Below, piece after piece: positions 21,910-25,240 of a DNA stretch of 25,240 bases (position 1 is its first letter; each line of letters starts with the position of its first letter). The position numbers and the translations under genes were made by a program. The notes under the pieces were generated by a model that was not told the DNA's origin, did not search any database, and saw only the letters and a list, made by a program, of their open reading frames with translations. Source of the DNA: Candidatus Omnitrophota bacterium (GTDB lineage Bacteria > Omnitrophota > Gorgyraeia > Gygaellales > Profunditerraquicolaceae); contig JAGOIJ010000004.1 in NCBI GenBank assembly GCA_017995695.1, forward strand, positions 1 through 25,240, written 5' to 3'.

Positions 21910-23160
21910 ATGCTTTGGTCGAAGACACTTATTCCTACATTAAAAGAAGTTCCTCAAGAGGCTGAAACCATAAGTCATCAGCTTATGCTGCGCGCCGGTC
22001 TTGCGCGCATGCTTATGGCTGGGGCGTATTCATATTTGCCGCTGGGACTCACTGTACTCAATAATATCGAGGCTATTATCCGCGAGGAGATGTGTTCCTG
22101 CGGGGCTTCCGAGCTTTTGTTGCCGGCGTTGCAACCGTTGGAATTATGGACCAGATCAGGCAGGGAAAAGGATATTGGCGAGGTGATGATCCGTTTTAAA
22201 GACCGCAGGGGACGAACTATCTGTCTTGGTCCTACGCATGAAGAAGTGATTACAGAGCTGGTAAGGAATCACGTTTCTTCCTATAAGCAGCTGCCGTTAG
22301 TGCTGTATCAGATACAAACTAAATTTCGAGACGAGATCCGTCCGCGTTTTGGTCTGATCCGTGCTTGTGAATTTATCATGAAAGATGCTTACAGCTTTGA
22401 TGTCGATGAGGCGGGTTTAGATGTGCATTATAAGGATATGTATGCGGCTTATACAAGGATATTCAAGCGATGTGGCTTAGATATTTTGATTACTGAAGCG
22501 GATTCAGGGGTGATGGGTGGGAAGGTCTCGCATGAATTTATGGTCCCGGCGCAAGACGGGGAGGATGTGGTTTTAGTGTGTCCGCAATGTAAGGCAGTGA
22601 AAACGTTTAAGGATGGCGATAGCCAGGCGTGCGCCTCCTGTTCAACGCAAGGCACAAAAGTGAATACGATTGAGATCGGGCATATCTTTAAGCTAGGCAC
22701 AAAATATAGCGTTGCCTTGGGAGCCAACGTCTTAAATGCCCAGGGAAAGCAGCAGCCGATTATTATGGGCTGTTATGGGATTGGCGTCTCGCGCATGATT
22801 TCGGCAATCATTGAGCAGAATCATGATGCCCAAGGGATTATCTGGCCGCCGGAGGTTGCGCCGTTTAACGTTATCATCGTGGCCCTTGATACCACTGATA
22901 CAGCAATCAAAGAGGCTTCTTTTGGGGTTTACCACGCTTTGCAGAAAGCCGGAGTTTCAGTGTTGCTTGATGACCGCGATGAACGCGCCGGCGTAAAATT
23001 TAAGGATGCGGATTTGTTGGGCATTAGCCAGCAGATTATTATCGGCAAGGAATTTAAACAGAATAATCGCATGGAAATAAAGACGCGTCGCAGCGGCCAG
23101 AAAGTCACTGCTTCGCAGGAAGAGGTTGTAGCTCAATTGGCGAGGGCGCGCAATGGATAA
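21910..23160 (+). CDS. proS: Prolyl-tRNA synthetase, short form without the INS editing domain
   Basis: ProRS charges tRNA-Pro with proline. The class II motifs are present: motif 2 in KFRDEIRPRFGLIRACEF and motif 3 in GCYGIGVSRMI, plus the anticodon-binding domain at the C-terminus (about 315-416, from VAPFNVIIVALD). Bacterial-type ProRS is usually about 570 residues, with a ~180-residue INS domain that removes mischarged alanine. Here, at 416 residues, INS is absent. In its place is a short Cys4 knuckle, C224-x-x-C227 and C241-x-x-C244, followed directly by IEIGHIFKLGTKYS. The start has AAGGA 8 bp upstream. The stop region overlaps rimP by 8 bp. Confidence 0.95.
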   Translation: MLWSKTLIPTLKEVPQEAETISHQLMLRAGLARMLMAGAYSYLPLGLTVLNNIEAIIREEMCSCGASELLLPALQPLELWTRSGREKDIGEVMIRFKDRRGRTICLGPTHEEVITELVRNHVSSYKQLPLVLYQIQTKFRDEIRPRFGLIRACEFIMKDAYSFDVDEAGLDVHYKDMYAAYTRIFKRCGLDILITEADSGVMGGKVSHEFMVPAQDGEDVVLVCPQCKAVKTFKDGDSQACASCSTQGTKVNTIEIGHIFKLGTKYSVALGANVLNAQGKQQPIIMGCYGIGVSRMISAIIEQNHDAQGIIWPPEVAPFNVIIVALDTTDTAIKEASFGVYHALQKAGVSVLLDDRDERAGVKFKDADLLGISQQIIIGKEFKQNNRMEIKTRRSGQKVTASQEEVVAQLARARNG

Positions 23161-23620
23161 AAACATAGAACTCGCGCAAACGTTAGAGACATTGATTGGC
23201 GGGTTTCTTTTAGAGCAGGGCATGGTGTTGGTTGAGTTAATCTACCGACGCGAAGGCAGGGATATGGTTGTGCGTGTGCTTGCAGATTGGCCGGAGGGAG
23301 GCATTACGTTGGGTGAATGTACGCGCCTGAATAGTCAGATTGGCGCGTTGTTGGAGGAAGCAAATATTATTCCCGACCGTTATATCCTTGAGGTTTCATC
23401 CCCAGGTTTGGACCGGTCCTTAAGAACCAAGAATGATTTTATGCGTTGTCTACATAAACCGGTGCGATTTTTTTTGAGCGAACCGGTGCAAGGGAAAATT
23501 GAATTAGCCGGGCTGGTTACGTGTGTTGATGATGCGTCGGTTACGATTTCACAAGGTGACGTTTCAATTGCGATTCCACTAACAAAAATAAACAAGGCGA
23601 AACAAATACTGGATCTTTAA
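23153..23620 (+). CDS. rimP: Ribosome maturation factor RimP
   Basis: RimP assists late maturation of the 30S ribosomal subunit. The 155-residue protein has the usual two domains: an alpha/beta N-terminal part with the signature YILEVSSPGLDRSL near residue 80, and a small SH3-like barrel from about 95 (GKIELAGLVTCVDD). Its position immediately before nusA and infB is one of the most conserved arrangements in bacteria and supports the call. It starts inside the end of proS. nusA follows after 14 bp. Confidence 0.95.
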   Translation: MDKNIELAQTLETLIGGFLLEQGMVLVELIYRREGRDMVVRVLADWPEGGITLGECTRLNSQIGALLEEANIIPDRYILEVSSPGLDRSLRTKNDFMRCLHKPVRFFLSEPVQGKIELAGLVTCVDDASVTISQGDVSIAIPLTKINKAKQILDL

Positions 23621-23634
23621 CATTGGAGTAAACT

Positions 23635-24867
23635 ATGAGTAAGGAATTATTGGCAATTATTGAGCAGATGGAGCGGGAGAAAGGCATTAAAAAAGAGGTA
23701 TTACTTGAGGCGGTGGAAAGCGCCCTTTTAAGCGCTACCAAAAAAGTTGTGGATATAAAACCGGAGGAAGAGCTTAAGGTTGAGATCGATCGTTCCTCTG
23801 GTAAGATCCGGGCATTTCGCAACGGTAGCGAGATCACCACCATTGATTTTGGACGCATTGCAGCTTCTACTGCGCGGCAGGTGATTATTCAAAAGATCCG
23901 CGAGGCAGAAAAAGAAGTAGTGTTCGGAGAGTTTCAGGGCAAGGTTGGTGAGATTGTCAGCGGAACGGTCTACCGCTTTGACAAGGGCAATATTATTGTC
24001 GATCTTTTAGGCAAAGCTGAAGGATTAATTCTTAAGCGCGATCAATCTGGCAAAGAGGAGTTCAAACAAGGGCAGCGCGTCCGGGCTTTTATCGCGGAGG
24101 TTAAAAAAGAAACTAAGGGTCCGCAGATCATATTATCGCGCGCGCATCCAAATTTTGTGAAAAAGCTTTTTGAGTTGGAGGTCCCTGAAATTTATGAGGG
24201 GATTGTTGAGATAAAATCAATTTCCCGCGAAGCAGGAGCGCGCACTAAGATTGCCGTATGGTCGAAGAATGAAAAAGTTGACTCGGTGGGCGCCTGTGTT
24301 GGCATGAGGGGAAACCGCGTGCGTAATATCGTTAACGAATTACAGGGCGAAAAAATCGATATTGTGCGCTTCCATGAAGACATCAGGGAGTATATCAAGG
24401 CATCTCTTTCTCCTGCCGAGGTTGCGGAGATCAAGCTGGATAAAGAAAACAAAAAAGCCGAAGTGATCGTTAATGACGATCAGCTTTCATTGGCAATCGG
24501 CAAGCATGGGCAGAATGTGCGTCTTGCTTCTCGGTTAATCGGATGGGAACTGGATATCCGCACCAAGGCCATGGCTGAAGAATCCAAGGCGAAAAAAGAA
24601 GCCGAAGCAGCTATGTCGCCGGAGTCAACTGAAGCAGGAGAGCAGGAGGTTGCAGCGGCCGCGACCGATAGCGCCCTTACGCAGCTTTCTGGCGTGGGAG
24701 AGAAGATTGTTTCTGCGCTTAGCGAGGCAGGGTTTACGAGCATTGAAACGATCGCCAAAGCGAATATTGAAGATTTGGTTAAGGTAAAAGGTATCGGTGA
24801 GAAAAAAGCTGAAAAGATCATTAAAGAAGCCAAGAAAATAGCAAAAAAATCAGCTGCATCAGATTAG
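23635..24867 (+). CDS. nusA: Transcription termination/antitermination factor NusA
   Basis: NusA binds RNA polymerase and modulates pausing, termination and antitermination. Domains in order over 410 residues: the RNAP-binding N-terminal domain (1-100), an S1 domain (about 103-170, GEIVSGTVYRFDKGNIIVDL), KH1 with GMRG (223-226), KH2 with GKHG (289-292), an Ala/Glu-rich linker (about 312-345), and a C-terminal helix-hairpin-helix repeat (LSGVGEKIVSALSEAG, then VKGIGEKKAEKIIKEAKK). GGAG about 7 bp before the ATG is a plausible ribosome site. The single C-terminal HhH module differs from the two acidic repeats of E. coli NusA but is common outside Gammaproteobacteria. Confidence 0.96.
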   Translation: MSKELLAIIEQMEREKGIKKEVLLEAVESALLSATKKVVDIKPEEELKVEIDRSSGKIRAFRNGSEITTIDFGRIAASTARQVIIQKIREAEKEVVFGEFQGKVGEIVSGTVYRFDKGNIIVDLLGKAEGLILKRDQSGKEEFKQGQRVRAFIAEVKKETKGPQIILSRAHPNFVKKLFELEVPEIYEGIVEIKSISREAGARTKIAVWSKNEKVDSVGACVGMRGNRVRNIVNELQGEKIDIVRFHEDIREYIKASLSPAEVAEIKLDKENKKAEVIVNDDQLSLAIGKHGQNVRLASRLIGWELDIRTKAMAEESKAKKEAEAAMSPESTEAGEQEVAAAATDSALTQLSGVGEKIVSALSEAGFTSIETIAKANIEDLVKVKGIGEKKAEKIIKEAKKIAKKSAASD

Positions 24868-24932
24868 CGTTCGCAAGGCATAGGCAACCTTATACAGCAT
24901 GCAGGTAACGTAAAAGAAAAGAGCAGGTTCGT

Positions 24933-25240
24933 ATGGTAAAAACAGTGAAGAAAGAAAAACCGGAAAAGAAAAAAACAGCATTAAAAACAAAAAGCGTAGC
25001 AGCCAAGCCAGCGAAGGTCAAGTCAGAGGTTAAGAAACCAGCGCCGAAGGTTGCGGTAAAGAAGACGGCTAAGGTATCGGCGGTAAAGCTGAAACCAGAA
25101 GTAAAGAAAATTAAGGTCGAGCATCCCAAGATCGAACATCCCAAAGTCGAACATCCAAAGATCGAGCATCCTGTTGTGGCTCCCAAGCCGCCAACAGTAA
25201 CAAAAAAGATTGTTAAAGAAGTGCCGCCGCCGGCTATGGA
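24933..25240 (+). CDS. infB: Probable translation initiation factor IF-2, N-terminal low-complexity part (partial, runs off the window)
   Basis: An open frame begins at the ATG at 24933 and stays open to the window end (about 102 codons). The product is very rich in Lys, Ala, Val and Pro (MVKTVKKEKPEKKKTALKT onward), the usual style of the disordered N-terminal region of IF-2. The call rests mainly on position: rimP-nusA-infB is a highly conserved order. No GTPase motif is in the window, so this is inference. Codons 62-80 (25116-25172) encode a pentapeptide repeat of the type (V/I)EHPK. The ribosome site is weak, and the 65-bp gap after nusA shows no clear signal. A lysine/alanine-rich DNA-binding protein is the alternative. 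Confidence 0.7.
   Translation, partial: MVKTVKKEKPEKKKTALKTKSVAAKPAKVKSEVKKPAPKVAVKKTAKVSAVKLKPEVKKIKVEHPKIEHPKVEHPKIEHPVVAPKPPTVTKKIVKEVPPPAM
25116..25172 (+). repeat. 15-bp tandem repeat encoding (V/I)EHPK in the putative infB
   Basis: Four consecutive 15-bp units encode VEHPK, IEHPK, VEHPK and IEHP. Codons differ between units (CCC/CCA/CCT, GAG/GAA), so the repeat is not a fresh duplication. It lies in a region expected to be disordered, where length varies freely between species. Confidence 0.8.

Overview
The window is a dense, entirely plus-strand stretch of core genes from a diderm (Gram-negative-type) bacterium. Kdo metabolism and LPS transport genes (kdsD, kdsC, lptC/A, lptB) imply an LPS-bearing outer membrane. 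The gene styles (a class V aminotransferase beside serA, a DUF4912 gene beside a GH57 glycosidase, a degenerate UshA-like protein with thioredoxin domains, a tad-type cpaF inside an isoprenoid operon) resemble what I know of Omnitrophota (candidate phylum OP3) genomes. That taxonomic placement is inference; there is no rRNA gene here to test it.

Layout. (1) 1-2568: the Kdo/LPS cluster, namely the end of kdsD, kdsC, a single protein joining LptC-like and LptA-like domains, and lptB, with overlapping genes from kdsC to lptB. (2) 2647-4218: protein quality control, a trigger factor without its PPIase domain and clpP. (3) 4260-8880: serine synthesis (a class V aminotransferase and long-form serA), translationally coupled to an exported metallophosphatase-like/thioredoxin fusion whose metal site looks destroyed. 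(4) 8885-11512: a homocitrate/isopropylmalate synthase-family enzyme, then purA. (5) 11530-12751: a compact transcription unit with its own sigma70-type promoter, an OmpA-domain lipoprotein, a membrane-anchored coiled-coil protein and a rho-independent terminator. (6) 12959-15586: a DUF4912 protein and a GH57 branching-enzyme-type glycosidase, probably for storage or structural alpha-glucan. (7) 15652-25240: the widely conserved run uppS-cdsA-dxr-rseP-ispG-proS-rimP-nusA-infB (lipid carrier, phospholipid, MEP isoprenoid, envelope-stress protease, translation and transcription), interrupted by one cpaF-type secretion ATPase between ispG and proS.

Most genes are tightly packed or overlapping, so the few gaps stand out. 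Most of the larger ones carry palindromic or inverted-repeat DNA: before serA, before purA, before the DUF4912 gene and before dxr. The gap before clpP has short tandem repeats and a small hairpin. The element at 12795-12867 belongs to a well-known type of dispersed palindrome. The others look like separate hairpin-forming elements that may mark transcription unit borders.

I found no tRNA, rRNA, CRISPR array, transposase, integrase or phage gene. No complete new defence or mobile system is visible. The most unusual items are domain-level changes in familiar proteins: the PPIase-less trigger factor, the LptC-LptA fusion, the inactivated UshA-like/thioredoxin fusion, the editing-domain-less ProRS and the solitary CpaF.
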